DNA from: Pseudanabaena sp. M53BS1SP1A06MG
GTDB taxonomy: Bacteria > Cyanobacteriota > Cyanobacteriia > Pseudanabaenales > Pseudanabaenaceae
Assembly (NCBI GenBank): GCA_020404105.1
Contig: JADBWH010000072.1
Location: 1-64,000 of the forward strand
Length of the DNA: 64,000 bases
Direction of reading: 5' to 3'
The position numbers were made by a program, and so were the translations under genes. Below, piece by piece: positions 29,779 to 38,739 of the stretch. Within the stretch, counting starts at the first letter, position 1; every line of letters begins with the position of its first letter. The notes below the pieces were generated by a model. That model had not been told where the DNA came from. It made no database searches and worked only from the letters and a program-made list of their open reading frames with translations.

Positions 29779-30052
29779 GTGGATATATACCCTAGGCTAA
29801 TGAAGCTACTCTACCAAAAAAATATGTAGTGATTTTGGAGTAAGTGACCCGAAATACCAATGATTCCCTGATCCCTAAATTTAGATCGTGTAATTTAGAT
29901 AGATCCGTAGATTGTCACGTGATTAGATCTTTAGCTCACCAGATCTATCTACAGCCAGATATCGCGTTCGCTTACATCACCTACCAAAAGATGTCACCAA
30001 ATATCTGATAGATTTATATATGTTTACAAAGTTATTTTAATAAAAAAATTCT

Positions 30053-31006
30053 ATGAGCTTACTGATCGTAGGTGCGACAGGTACACTCGGTCGTCAAATA
30101 ACCCGTCATGCACTAGATCGGGGGCTAAAAGTTAAATGTCTAGTTCGTTATCCTAAAAAGGCTGGATTCCTCAGAGAATGGGGTGCTGATTTAGCCGCGG
30201 GTAACCTAATGGACTCTGAAAGCATTGATGACGCACTAGAAGGAGTCACCGAAGTAATTGATGCAGCGACCACCCGTGCTACTGGTTCTCTGAGAATCAA
30301 AGATGTTGATTGGAAAGGGAAGGTTGCTCTCATCCAAGCAGCCGAACGAGCCAATGTGCAGCGTTTTATCTTTTTCTCGATCCTCAATGCGGAGAAGTAT
30401 CCTGATGTGCCATTGATGGATATCAAAAACTGTACCGAAAAATTTCTTGCCTCTACCGATCTCAACTACACCATCCTCAAGCCCTGCGGTTTTTTCCAAA
30501 ACCTGATTGGTGAATATGCGATCCCCATCCTCGAAAATCAAACTATTTGGATTGGCGGCGAATCTTCACCGATCGCCTACATGAATACTCAAGATATAGC
30601 CAAATTTGCGATTCAGGCGCTAGATGTCAAAGAAACTGAGCGTCAATCCTTTGCGATCGCAGGACCCAAGGCATGGCAACCCAGTGAAATTATCAAACTT
30701 TGCGAACGTATGTCAGGACGCACTCGCCGCACAGCTAATATGCCCCTTGGACTGTTGCGGTTTGCCCGTAAATTTGCACTAGGCTTTGAATGGGGGTGGA
30801 GCTTTGCAGAGCGCATGGCATATGCTGAAGTCCTTGCCAGTGGTATTCCCCTTGATGCTGACATGACTGAGACTTACAAAATTTTTGGTTTGCAAGAAGA
30901 GGATATGACTACCCTTGAGTCCTATATGCAGGAATACTTTAGCCGTATTCTTAAAAAACTGAAGGAGCTAGACTACAAAGAACCCAAAGTAAAAGCTCCA
31001 TTCTAA
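30053..31006 (+). CDS. ycf39: Ycf39/NmrA-like atypical short-chain dehydrogenase, photosystem II assembly
   Basis: 317 residues with a Rossmann start (LLIVGATGTLGRQITRHAL). The family is the atypical SDR group NmrA-like, and the sequence agrees with Ycf39/HCF244 (IFFSILNAEKYPDVPLMDIK, LNYTILKPCGFFQNLI and YMNTQDIAKFA). Ycf39 helps chlorophyll delivery to newly made D1 and other early steps of photosystem II assembly. It probably acts at the thylakoid surface. There is no operon partner close by. Confidence 0.93.
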   Translation: MSLLIVGATGTLGRQITRHALDRGLKVKCLVRYPKKAGFLREWGADLAAGNLMDSESIDDALEGVTEVIDAATTRATGSLRIKDVDWKGKVALIQAAERANVQRFIFFSILNAEKYPDVPLMDIKNCTEKFLASTDLNYTILKPCGFFQNLIGEYAIPILENQTIWIGGESSPIAYMNTQDIAKFAIQALDVKETERQSFAIAGPKAWQPSEIIKLCERMSGRTRRTANMPLGLLRFARKFALGFEWGWSFAERMAYAEVLASGIPLDADMTETYKIFGLQEEDMTTLESYMQEYFSRILKKLKELDYKEPKVKAPF

Positions 31007-31177
31007 AAACTAGATGGTGTGTATTTACCGTACCTTCTGATTTTGAAATTAGTTGCTATATTTTTGTAGATAGCAAATAAGCATCCACACCAATATGTCA
31101 ATTCAATGGCAATTGTTTAAACAGCTTACAAGTAACTTTCGATTAACGATTGGTAACTAGTAATTAAACACTAGAGA

Positions 31178-31239
31178 ATATTTTGAAAGCGTCACTTTCA
31201 AAATATCTTTTGTACCAATTAAAGCCTCAACGGGCTGTA
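31178..31239 (+). repeat. Family 4 repeat (GAAAGTG hairpin plus conserved tail)
   Basis: A short hairpin (ATATTTTGAAAGCG / CACTTTCAAAATAT) is followed by a tail CTTTTGTACCAATTAAAGCC, TCAACGGGCTGTA. The tail matches 44809-44852 and, less well, about 43299-43331. Confidence 0.65.
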
Positions 31240-31294
31240 AATCTAATACCGAAATAATTGAGATCCAATTCCCATAATTAAAATTATTAAAATT

Positions 31295-31594
31295 ATGAGC
31301 AAAACACCATTAGACGCTTTCTTTATTGGTAGAGCTACTGCTGAGGCTGTAATTGATCGCATTGAACATACTGTCACCGATGCCTTGAGCGCCTTGGGGA
31401 AGTTTGATGCTGAGCAACGTGAGCAAATCCGCATCTTTGTGGAAACCGTTCTCGAAAAGGCTGAGCAACAAAAGGGTAATGTCGTTACTGAAGATAGTGA
31501 TATCGATGCCGATGAACTACAAGAAACTATTGATAACCTCCGCGCCGAAATTGCTCAACTAAAATCAGAGCTACAGCAATACCGCGATCTCTAA
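31295..31594 (+). CDS. Small conserved cyanobacterial protein with coiled-coil C-terminus
   Basis: 99 residues. An N-terminal motif (PLDAFFIGRATAEAVIDRIEHTVTDALSALGKFDAEQREQIR) is followed by an acidic linker (TEDSDIDADE) and a C-terminal coiled coil (LQETIDNLRAEIAQLKSELQ). No signal peptide or membrane segment. It matches a family I know only as a conserved protein of oxygenic phototrophs. Function is unknown. Confidence 0.8.
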   Translation: MSKTPLDAFFIGRATAEAVIDRIEHTVTDALSALGKFDAEQREQIRIFVETVLEKAEQQKGNVVTEDSDIDADELQETIDNLRAEIAQLKSELQQYRDL

Positions 31595-31606
31595 AAACAA
31601 AAAAAG

Positions 31607-31687
31607 GGTGGTGCTGCAAAGTAATTTTCTTAGTTATTGTGTTGCGGGCGCGAAGCGCCCGCAACACAATTGCATTGTATGACCACC
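31607..31687 (+). repeat. Family 1 MITE-like repeat, copy B
   Basis: 81 bp. It starts GGTGGTGCTGCAAAGTAATT, has a perfect central palindrome (TTGTGTTGCGGGCG / CGCCCGCAACACAA) and ends TGACCACC. The ends form terminal inverted repeats. Confidence 0.9.
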
Positions 31688-31751
31688 AAAAAAGACTTGC
31701 TTTGCGAGTTTTTTTGTTTTTAGAGTAGTTTCGTAGCAACTATTCTAAAAA

Positions 31752-31898
31752 AACGCGAGTTCGAGATAATTTGAAACAGGCTTTGAGAGAGGTTTTGCTA
31801 CGCAAAACCTCTCTCAAAGCCCAAAAGTAAAAGCCTTGCTTAGCAAGGCTTTTACTTTTGGGCTTTTAAGATTTGCCAGCTTAACCCGACCTGAGGTT
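31752..31898 (+). repeat. Family 2 MITE-like repeat, full copy
   Basis: 147 bp. It starts AACGCGAGTTCGAGATAATT, carries a hairpin CTTTGAGAGAGG...CCTCTCTCAAAG and a second AAAAGTAAAAGCCTTGC...GCAAGGCTTTTACTTTT, and ends CTTAACCCGACCTGAGGTT. The ends are imperfect inverted repeats. Confidence 0.9.
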
Positions 31899-31920
31899 AA
31901 AAAAGCAATGTTGATATTTT

Positions 31921-33531
31921 TTAGCGTAATGAAGGTGATGCTTTGGGCGGCAAAGTTGGTGACACTGGGGGATTTGTACTACTTGGAGAATTAGGAATTG
32001 GACTCACAGATGGACTAGGTGCAGTCAGAGGATTTGCACTGGGCGCAACTGTCGCCGCAGGCTTAGCCTGCACTGGATCAGCTTTTTTCTTCTCTCCCAA
32101 AATGCTAGGGCTGCCATCCTCAAACACCCCTGCAATACAAGCAATCATCATCGTTGCTAACGTGCCGACAAATAGAGCTTTCCAGCCCAAATCGGAAATG
32201 TCTTTACGCCGTGATGGAATAAGCGCGATCGTGCCACCTACGAAAATACCGACTGAAGCAAGGTGAGCAAATCCTGATAGGGCATAGCTGACGATAATTA
32301 CCGTGCGATCGCTAATCAACCCATCCTTAGATGCTTGAGCCAAAGCTTGATAGGGCGGGATCGCTGTCTCCAACAAGCGACGACCAATAATCACTGAAGC
32401 AGTCCAAGAATCATCTAATGATACTCCTGTCAGCAAAGTCAAAGGATAAAACAAAGCGCCTTGGATATTGGGCAGATTAATTACTTTGAAAATATCGCTG
32501 ACCGAGGCGAGTGAAGCAAAAAGCTGATTAATCAAATCCACTAAGCCCACGATCAAAATCAAGATTGCCGCGATCGAAGCTGCCATCTTCAAGCCATCCA
32601 AAGCACCAATAATCGTGGCATCCATCGGACTCATCCTCTTCATGGTTTCGCCACCAGCATTTTCTAGCGCTCCGTCATCTTGAGGTTTTGCCGACTTATC
32701 CTCCTTAGGAATCCCACCCATAGTTAAGGGCACTTCTGTTTCTGGGACAAGGATTTTTGATAGGACAAAGCAAGCGGGGATCGCAATAATTGAAGCTGAA
32801 ACCAAGTGACCGAGGATATTTGAAAAAACTGGATGTAAAAAACTCCTATAAATTGCTAAGGTCGAAGAAGCGGCTGTCCCGAAACAGCAGGCCAAAATCG
32901 CACATAACTCACTGCGGGTCATCTTGGCTAAATAAGGCTTAACCACGATCGCTGCTTCGATACCCACAAAAATATTTGCTGAACCACTGAGCGCCTCTGC
33001 ACCACTCAAACGCATCGTCCAGAAAAATAATTTGGCAAAAATATTAACAATGATCTGAATAATTCCCAGATTTTCTAACAACGCCATAAAACCTGAGAAA
33101 AAAATCACCGCAGGTAAAGCTCGAAACGCAAACACATAAGACAAGCGATCAGTTGTGCAGTACTTCACCGCCGCATTGGCGGCACTAGTAAGATCATCTA
33201 GCAGCACCTGCCCTGGAGCGCAAGTACCATCAGGTCTCACAGGTATTAAAGAATAAGGCTCCTGTCCTGTCGGCGGAACAAATAAACGCCCAAACACAAA
33301 TCTTGCGCCAGTATCCGCCGAGTCAAATAACACATTCAACAAATCACTAAATTTCTGTAACCACGCTCTAGTGATGGGTAGTTTAAATACAAAAAATCCT
33401 AAAACCAGTTGCAAGCCGATGCCCCAGATAATGACGCGCCAAGGAATGACGCGCCGATCCTCAGAAAAGATCCAAGCCACAAAGCACAAGCCAAAAATGC
33501 CGAAAAAAGATACAAAATTCAGATAGGTCAT
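31921..33531 (-). CDS. Concentrative nucleoside transporter (CNT/NupC family)
   Basis: 536 residues, polytopic. It starts with short helices (LNFVSFFGIFGLCFVAWIF) and the repeat motif FVFGRLF. The NupC/CNT hallmark region follows (LPAVIFFSGFMALLENLGIIQII, SGAEALSGSANIFVGIEAAIVVKPY, and GFAHLASVGIFVGG). CNT carriers import nucleosides with Na+ or H+. Residues 92-121 are a longer loop with two Cys, and the C-terminal 50 residues are a Pro/Ser/Ala-rich tail (NPLTAPSPSVSPIPNS) unlike NupC. It is monocistronic. Confidence 0.9.
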   Translation of the reverse strand: MTYLNFVSFFGIFGLCFVAWIFSEDRRVIPWRVIIWGIGLQLVLGFFVFKLPITRAWLQKFSDLLNVLFDSADTGARFVFGRLFVPPTGQEPYSLIPVRPDGTCAPGQVLLDDLTSAANAAVKYCTTDRLSYVFAFRALPAVIFFSGFMALLENLGIIQIIVNIFAKLFFWTMRLSGAEALSGSANIFVGIEAAIVVKPYLAKMTRSELCAILACCFGTAASSTLAIYRSFLHPVFSNILGHLVSASIIAIPACFVLSKILVPETEVPLTMGGIPKEDKSAKPQDDGALENAGGETMKRMSPMDATIIGALDGLKMAASIAAILILIVGLVDLINQLFASLASVSDIFKVINLPNIQGALFYPLTLLTGVSLDDSWTASVIIGRRLLETAIPPYQALAQASKDGLISDRTVIIVSYALSGFAHLASVGIFVGGTIALIPSRRKDISDLGWKALFVGTLATMMIACIAGVFEDGSPSILGEKKKADPVQAKPAATVAPSANPLTAPSPSVSPIPNSPSSTNPPVSPTLPPKASPSLR

Positions 33532-33656
33532 TGGCGTTTGAGGATGAGATAAGTCAAAGATTAAAAAAGTAAATTGGTCTTATACTTGCAAAATCTAATC
33601 AAAATGTTATGATGATAAATGCTTTAAACCATGTCATTTCGTCAAAGGAATAAACT

Positions 33657-33950
33657 GTGGCAAATATCAAGTCCGCAAAAAAGCGCATTCAAATCGCTGA
33701 GCGCAACCGTCTGCATAATAGATCATATAAATCAGCCGTCAAGACTCTAATTAAAAGCTATTTAGAAGCGGTCGATACCTACAAAGCAAATCCTACCCCT
33801 GAGGCTTTAGAAGCAGTAAATGCTAAACAGTCTCTTGCTTATAGCAAAATTGATCGCGCTGTCAAGCGTGGCGTGTTACATAGCAACACAGGTGCACGTC
33901 GCAAAGCAAAACTTGCAGTTGCTTACAATAAAGCTACTGTTGCCAAGTAA
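33657..33950 (+). CDS. rpsT: 30S ribosomal protein S20
   Basis: 97 residues, starting with [24 protein letters not shown]. It ends [20 protein letters not shown], the usual S20 pattern. S20 binds the 5' domain of 16S rRNA early in 30S assembly. The basic N-terminus and length fit. Confidence 0.97.
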   Translation: MANIKSAKKRIQIAERNRLHNRSYKSAVKTLIKSYLEAVDTYKANPTPEALEAVNAKQSLAYSKIDRAVKRGVLHSNTGARRKAKLAVAYNKATVAK

Positions 33951-34254
33951 GTCCCATTATCTTTAGCAGTGTTAAGAACTAGTACTGCATGATCATTAGT
34001 ATTCACAATTAATCACTGTTATAGCAGTATTAAATTGTTTTTAAGTAGTCTAGATCACTAGCTACTAAATATGAATTTGCTATGATTAATTTAGTAATGA
34101 TTTGAGATTGATCAACTTAGATGATGGTCAAATGACGTTTTGTTGATGACCTGAGTACTCGGGCAGGTTGCAGAATAATCGCTTTTCCCCACATCTGCAT
34201 CCGTCTGCGATCTTGAGATCTTCTCAGCCTGTCCCGCTTACAACTATTGGCTAA
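33951..34254. other. Intergenic region, nothing recognised
   Basis: 304 bases between rpsT and a small conserved gene. I see no gene, strong hairpin or repeat; it is AT-rich on the left. Confidence 0.4.
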
Positions 34255-34494
34255 ATGCCCATGTCTAATATTGACAAAGATCGTTTTTTAAACCCTATCC
34301 CAAGTTACAGGGGCGAGTTTTCTCCAGAGAATTTAGCTTTTAATGCTAACTTGCAAGAATTTACGAATCGCGTGTCGATCATATGTGCCTTAGAAACTGG
34401 TGGTAAGATTTCACCCAGTGAAGCTTATAGACAAATTAAAGATCTGTGGACAGAATTGGATCAATCCAAACAAAATCTCTTGGCTGACGACTAA
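34255..34494 (+). CDS. Small conserved cyanobacterial protein
   Basis: 79 residues, soluble and helical: DRFLNPIPSYRGEFSPENLA, NANLQEFTNRVSIICALETG, then KISPSEAYRQIKDLWTELDQS. This resembles a small family restricted to cyanobacteria (I recall it as DUF7219-like, not verified). Function unknown. Starts at 34255 or 34261 are both possible. Confidence 0.75.
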   Translation: MPMSNIDKDRFLNPIPSYRGEFSPENLAFNANLQEFTNRVSIICALETGGKISPSEAYRQIKDLWTELDQSKQNLLADD

Positions 34495-34826
34495 TATTGA
34501 CGTGAAATCTAGTCCCAGTAGTTACTATTGGCTCAAACAAACCTTTACCATAGGTATAAATCCTCGAAAAGTTTGTTTACAATCTTTAACATAGGTTTAT
34601 ACTAGTAACAATTAACTTCATTTTGCTGACTTCTTCCATTGCATGACTATCCAAAGCAATCTTAATCTTTGGAAGCTGAGGTTTTTATTAAAAAGCTCTG
34701 TTTAAACTGCTTAAAATTTAGGGCAGAGATGTCCTTCGGCTTTGTTATTGATTGTTTATCGCGTGCGATTGGCAGAATAGGCGAACTGTTCTTAGAACAA
34801 ATTTGCTGCAAATCTTAGGATCATCC
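34495..34826. other. Leader region of the DEAD-box helicase gene
   Basis: About 330 bases with no gene. For cold-inducible cyanobacterial helicases, long leaders are known, so a long untranslated leader would not be surprising. I see no named riboswitch. Confidence 0.4.
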
Positions 34827-36323
34827 ATGCCCTCATCTTTTATTTCTCTTGGTATTTCGGAAGCACGAGTTGCTAAGCTCGAATCTATAGGCTTTACAGA
34901 GCCTACAGCTATTCAAGAACAAGCAATTCCTCAATTACTCGCAGGCGCAGATGTACTTGGTCAAGCCCAGACTGGTACTGGTAAAACTGCTGCCTTCGCA
35001 TTACCAATTTTAGAACGTTTGGATTTGAGTAATGACTCTTTGCAAGCGTTGATTTTGACTCCAACCCGTGAATTAGCAATCCAAGTTGGTCAGGCACTGC
35101 GTAGTTTTAATACTAAACCTGGTGCGAAAATTCTTACTGTATATGGTGGTTCAGCGATTGATCGCCAAATGATTCAACTAGATCGCGGTGTTCATGTTGT
35201 TGTAGGTACTCCTGGGCGCGTCATCGATTTGATGGAGCGTGGCAAGCTCAAATTAGATAATCTATCTTGGTTTGTGTTAGATGAAGCTGATGAAATGCTC
35301 AATATGGGCTTCATTCAAGATGTAGAAAGAATTTTGGTAACTACTCCTTCAACTAAGCAAAGCACTTTCTTTTCAGCAACGATGCCTCCTGCGGTCAAGA
35401 GGTTGGTGAAGAACTTCTTGAAATCTCCTGTAACGGTGAAGGTGGAGACTCAAGACTCTACTCCTACTCGCATTGATCAACAAATTTATCTCGTTCCTTA
35501 TCATTTAACAAAGGAAGAGGCTCTATTGCCTGTTTTGGAATATGAAGCCCCAACTTCAGCAATTATCTTTGTGCGAACTAAGGATTCTGCAAGCCGATTG
35601 ACAGAGATTCTGCAATCATCTGGACATAGCGTTGATGAGTACCATGGCAACTTGTCACAGTCTCAGAGGGAGAATCTATTGCGACGCTTCCGTAATCAAC
35701 AAGTGCGTTGGGTGGTTGCAACTGATATTGCAGCACGGGGCTTGGATATTGATGGTTTGACTCACGTATTTAATCTTGATATACCTGACGATCCCGAGCG
35801 TTATGTTCATCGTATTGGTCGGACTGGTCGTGCTGGTAAGAAAGGAATTGCTATTACCTTGATTTCTGGGAAAGAGCGCTACAAGTTGCGCCAATTGGAA
35901 CAGCAAGTAGGAATGCCTCTTCAGCCTCAGCCTTTACCTAACATCACTCAGATTCAGGAGCGTCGTATTGGTCGCTTCAGTGAGCAAATTCTAGAAGCAT
36001 TAGCAGGTGAGCGTTTGGCTTCCTTCTTGCCTTTGGTATCACAACTAGTTGAGGACTACGATCCCCAAGCGATCGCGGCGGCAGCCTTGCAACTTGCCTA
36101 TACCCAATTGCAATCGGATAAAGCAGAACAAGCGGCTTTGCAGGTCTTAGCGAAGCAACCTCATAGACCTGAAGGTCGCGATCGCGATCGGGATTCCTAT
36201 AACAGTGGTAGACCGATTAAGCGTGGTCAAAATGGTTATCGCGGTCGTGATAGTCGTGATCGAGATGGCGGCTATGATTCCCGTCGCCCTTCCCGCGATC
36301 GCTCTTCGGCTCCTTTTGCATAA
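34827..36323 (+). CDS. DEAD-box RNA helicase (CrhR-like)
   Basis: About 498 residues from the ATG at 34827. The frame is open from 34752, but the extra 25 residues do not match the family start (MPSSFISLGISEARVAKLESIGF). Motifs in order: Q motif (GFTEPTAIQEQ), I (AQTGTGKT), Ia (PTRELAIQV), Ib (TPGRVIDL), II (DEAD), III (SAT), IV (AIIFVRT), V (ATDIAARGLDI) and VI (HRIGRTGRAG). A C-terminal Arg/Asp/Gly-rich basic tail (RDRDRDS, GYRGRDSRDRD) binds RNA. Cyanobacterial CrhR is a cold- and redox-linked helicase, and the length and domain order here fit it. Confidence 0.93.
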   Translation: MPSSFISLGISEARVAKLESIGFTEPTAIQEQAIPQLLAGADVLGQAQTGTGKTAAFALPILERLDLSNDSLQALILTPTRELAIQVGQALRSFNTKPGAKILTVYGGSAIDRQMIQLDRGVHVVVGTPGRVIDLMERGKLKLDNLSWFVLDEADEMLNMGFIQDVERILVTTPSTKQSTFFSATMPPAVKRLVKNFLKSPVTVKVETQDSTPTRIDQQIYLVPYHLTKEEALLPVLEYEAPTSAIIFVRTKDSASRLTEILQSSGHSVDEYHGNLSQSQRENLLRRFRNQQVRWVVATDIAARGLDIDGLTHVFNLDIPDDPERYVHRIGRTGRAGKKGIAITLISGKERYKLRQLEQQVGMPLQPQPLPNITQIQERRIGRFSEQILEALAGERLASFLPLVSQLVEDYDPQAIAAAALQLAYTQLQSDKAEQAALQVLAKQPHRPEGRDRDRDSYNSGRPIKRGQNGYRGRDSRDRDGGYDSRRPSRDRSSAPFA

Positions 36324-36344
36324 TTCCTACCTAGCCCCTCTGCC

Positions 36345-36400
36345 AAAAGGGGAGAGGGAAACAAGACTAATTTCTTTTTCCCCTCTCCCTTGATGGGAGA
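36345..36400. terminator. Palindromic terminator-like sequence after the helicase
   Basis: AAAGGGGAGAGGGAAA and TTTCCCCTCTCCCTT around a loop form a stem. It is of the CCCCTCTCCC type often repeated in cyanobacterial intergenic DNA. Confidence 0.6.
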
Positions 36401-36626
36401 AGATGCTGGGGGTGAGGGTAATATTTGTTCCATGTAACATCAGTGATTACAAGCTTTCTTACCAAAGCTGGTAATTGGAAAGTACTTCACCCTATCGCTT
36501 GATATTTTTATTTGGAACTTAAGAGATAATCAAGAGTACCGAATTTTAGCCCAAGCCTTTTGTAGAAGCCCCTTTGATATGGAGTTATTGCAAATCGCTT
36601 GGGTTCTATATTTTTGTGATCATTGA

Positions 36627-37901
36627 ATGATCATTTTTGAGAACATGCAGTCCTTAAATACTTTTTCAAAACTTGATACTGACCTTCGCAAAAATCTGAC
36701 TGCGATTTTTTGGGCAGGATTATTTTTCTGGTCGAGTATGGCATCGCAATTGCCAACTATTCCTCTATATATCAGTACCTTAACACAGTCCTATGAGCAA
36801 ATTGGAATTGTAATGGGTTCCTTTGCGATCGGTTTACTCATTTTCCGTCCCTATTTAGGTAGACTTTCGGATCGTAGAGGAAGAGTCTATACAATGCGTG
36901 TGGGTTTAATCGTGGCAGCGATCATCCCTCTATGCTATGCCATTTTACCTTCTATTCCTCTGTTGATCTTATTTAGAGCAGTACATGGGATTAGTATTGC
37001 CGCTTTTGCCTCAAGCTATAGTGCCTTAGTTGCTGATCTTGCACCAATTGAGAAACGTGGTGAAATCATTGGCTATATGAGCTTGGTGAATCCACTGGGA
37101 TTGGCTTTTGGTCCCGCAATCGGAGGTTTAATGCAGGAATTTTGGGGATATCAGCCTCTATTTGTTACAGCTTCATTGTTATCAGTCGCAGGGCTATTGC
37201 TGACAATGCAGATTGGTTATGAGGAACATCACCAAAGAATCTCTTCTAAAACCAATGCTAAACTAGGCTTCTGGCATACTTTTCTCGATCCTAGGGTGAG
37301 AGTACCTTCTACTGTTCTCTTATTAGTGGGACTATCTTTTGGAACTCTCAGTTCTTTCATGCCTTTGTTGATGCAACAGAAGCATATTCCACTCAATGCA
37401 GGACTATTCTATATGTCAGCGGCTTTGTCTGGATTTATCATTCGCTTTCCTGTGGGGCGGCTTAGTGATGAATGGGGACGTGGCATCTTTATTTCTATTG
37501 GCATTCTATTTTATGGCATATCCATGGCTTTAATCTATTTCGCTAGCCAAAGTTATGAATTTCTGTTGTCAGGCATTGCTGAGGGTATCGGATCAGGAAT
37601 TGTGATTCCTGCTATTGTCGCATTGCTAGCCGATCGCACTATGCCTCAAGAGCGTGGCTATGTATTTGGAATGACATGGATTGGCTTTGATGTTGGGATT
37701 GCCATTGCAGGTCCAACTATGGGTAAGTTGATTACCGTTGTGGGAATCACCAATATCTTTGCGATCGCTACTGGACTTTGTATAGTGGGACTAGTAATTT
37801 TTGCCACCCAATCTAATAAAACGGTAGCCGCATCTTTTAAATTTGCGATCGGGCAAACTAGCGATCTCTATGCGATCAAAGGTGCAGTATCTCATATGTG
37901 A
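36627..37901 (+). CDS. MFS transporter
   Basis: 424 residues, about 12 hydrophobic segments. The signature between helices 2 and 3 is GRLSDRRGRVYTMRVG, with a related GRLSDEWGRGIF in the second half, the usual internal duplication. It probably exports drugs or small molecules, but the substrate is unknown. The ATG at 36627 precedes another ATG at 36645, and either could be used. It is followed by a strong terminator. Confidence 0.9.
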   Translation: MIIFENMQSLNTFSKLDTDLRKNLTAIFWAGLFFWSSMASQLPTIPLYISTLTQSYEQIGIVMGSFAIGLLIFRPYLGRLSDRRGRVYTMRVGLIVAAIIPLCYAILPSIPLLILFRAVHGISIAAFASSYSALVADLAPIEKRGEIIGYMSLVNPLGLAFGPAIGGLMQEFWGYQPLFVTASLLSVAGLLLTMQIGYEEHHQRISSKTNAKLGFWHTFLDPRVRVPSTVLLLVGLSFGTLSSFMPLLMQQKHIPLNAGLFYMSAALSGFIIRFPVGRLSDEWGRGIFISIGILFYGISMALIYFASQSYEFLLSGIAEGIGSGIVIPAIVALLADRTMPQERGYVFGMTWIGFDVGIAIAGPTMGKLITVVGITNIFAIATGLCIVGLVIFATQSNKTVAASFKFAIGQTSDLYAIKGAVSHM

Positions 37902-37932
37902 AAAATAAAGCACCAAAATTTCTAGGGTTCTC

Positions 37933-37969
37933 AAAAAAGAAGCGACATTATGTGTCGCTTCTTTTTTTA
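37933..37969 (+). terminator. Intrinsic terminator after the MFS gene
   Basis: AAGAAGCGACA / TGTCGCTTCTT stem with flanking A-tract and T-tract (seven T). Confidence 0.85.
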
Positions 37970-38084
37970 CTGGAGTTTAGACTAAATTGATTGAGACAAG
38001 CAGAAAAAGATCAGGAAAAAATAACTCTGAGAATAGTGAACTGAGCAAAGCTAAGAGAATGAGCCTGAGAATATTGAGGGTTAG

Positions 38085-38660
38085 GAATTAAGGTTGTCTT
38101 TATCGACCTTTTTAGGACGGAAAGCCCGTTTTTTGAAGATGGGAAAGCAAGGAAAAGGAGAGCACTTGCGTCCAGATTGCCAACCAAGAGACTTACCGCG
38201 AGGTTGGGGATAACAAGCAGGAGAGTCAATTCTGACTAAAAGTGCAGCAAAGCCCTGAGCGACCCGACCAAAAGTAAGATTGGATTGATGTTTCTACCAA
38301 GGTAAAGAAGTATCAACAACTAGTTGACGCGCCAACCACAATTGCCAAGACAATAGAAGCATGAGGTCACTCCAGCGCAAAGCCTGTTGAGGAGTCAGTA
38401 ATTTTGGTCAAGTCCAATGTAAACGTTGTTTGGCAAAACGATTCCAGTGGTCGATAGCAAAACGACGTAAGTACAGTCTCCAAATCTGCTCTAAAGAAGG
38501 CATTTGCTCACCCACCCAAGCTAACCACAAACCAGAGCAATGGGGATGGGTGACTCGAATAACTTGGAAATGTCATTGCGATGCTTTTTTAAAGGTGTAA
38601 ATCAGACCATTACTGGATTTGCACCTGTCCAACCGTCTCATCTTCTAAGCTAAAAGTTGC
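38085..38660 (-). pseudogene. Decayed transposase (NF041680-like), C-terminal part
   Basis: Read on the minus strand, the sequence gives VIRVTHPHCSGLWLAWVGEQ, then LYLRRFAIDHWNRFAKQRLH, WT, a stop, PKLLTPQQALRWSDLMLLLS, and WQLWLARQLVV, then another stop and FGRVAQGFAALLVRI, followed by PQPRGKSLGWQSGRKC. This matches the C-terminal end of a large transposase family common in cyanobacteria (from memory NF041680). At least three in-frame stops and one frameshift make it a pseudogene. The N-terminal part is not found. Confidence 0.8.
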
Positions 38661-38739
38661 CGATGGCTTTCCTCAAATATCGAGACTGTAAAATAGATTA
38701 TGTCAGGGGGAAAAGGAGAAAATAAACCTCAAACAAACC

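Larger units (their letters stand above)
31595..31920. other. Intergenic region filled with two different MITE-like repeats
   Basis: No gene. It holds family 1 (31607-31687) and family 2 (31752-31898), 64 bases apart, between two convergent genes. Confidence 0.7.

Noticed and set aside
29779-30052. Cobalamin riboswitch upstream of metH
   Set aside because: I looked for a conserved B12-box-like pattern in this gap and saw none. MetH uses B12, but this alone is no evidence.
34495-34826. Small RNA or riboswitch in the helicase leader
   Set aside because: The leader is long, but I could not identify a named structure by eye.
38011-38229. 72-residue minus-strand frame
   Set aside because: It overlaps the transposase relic in the wrong frame.
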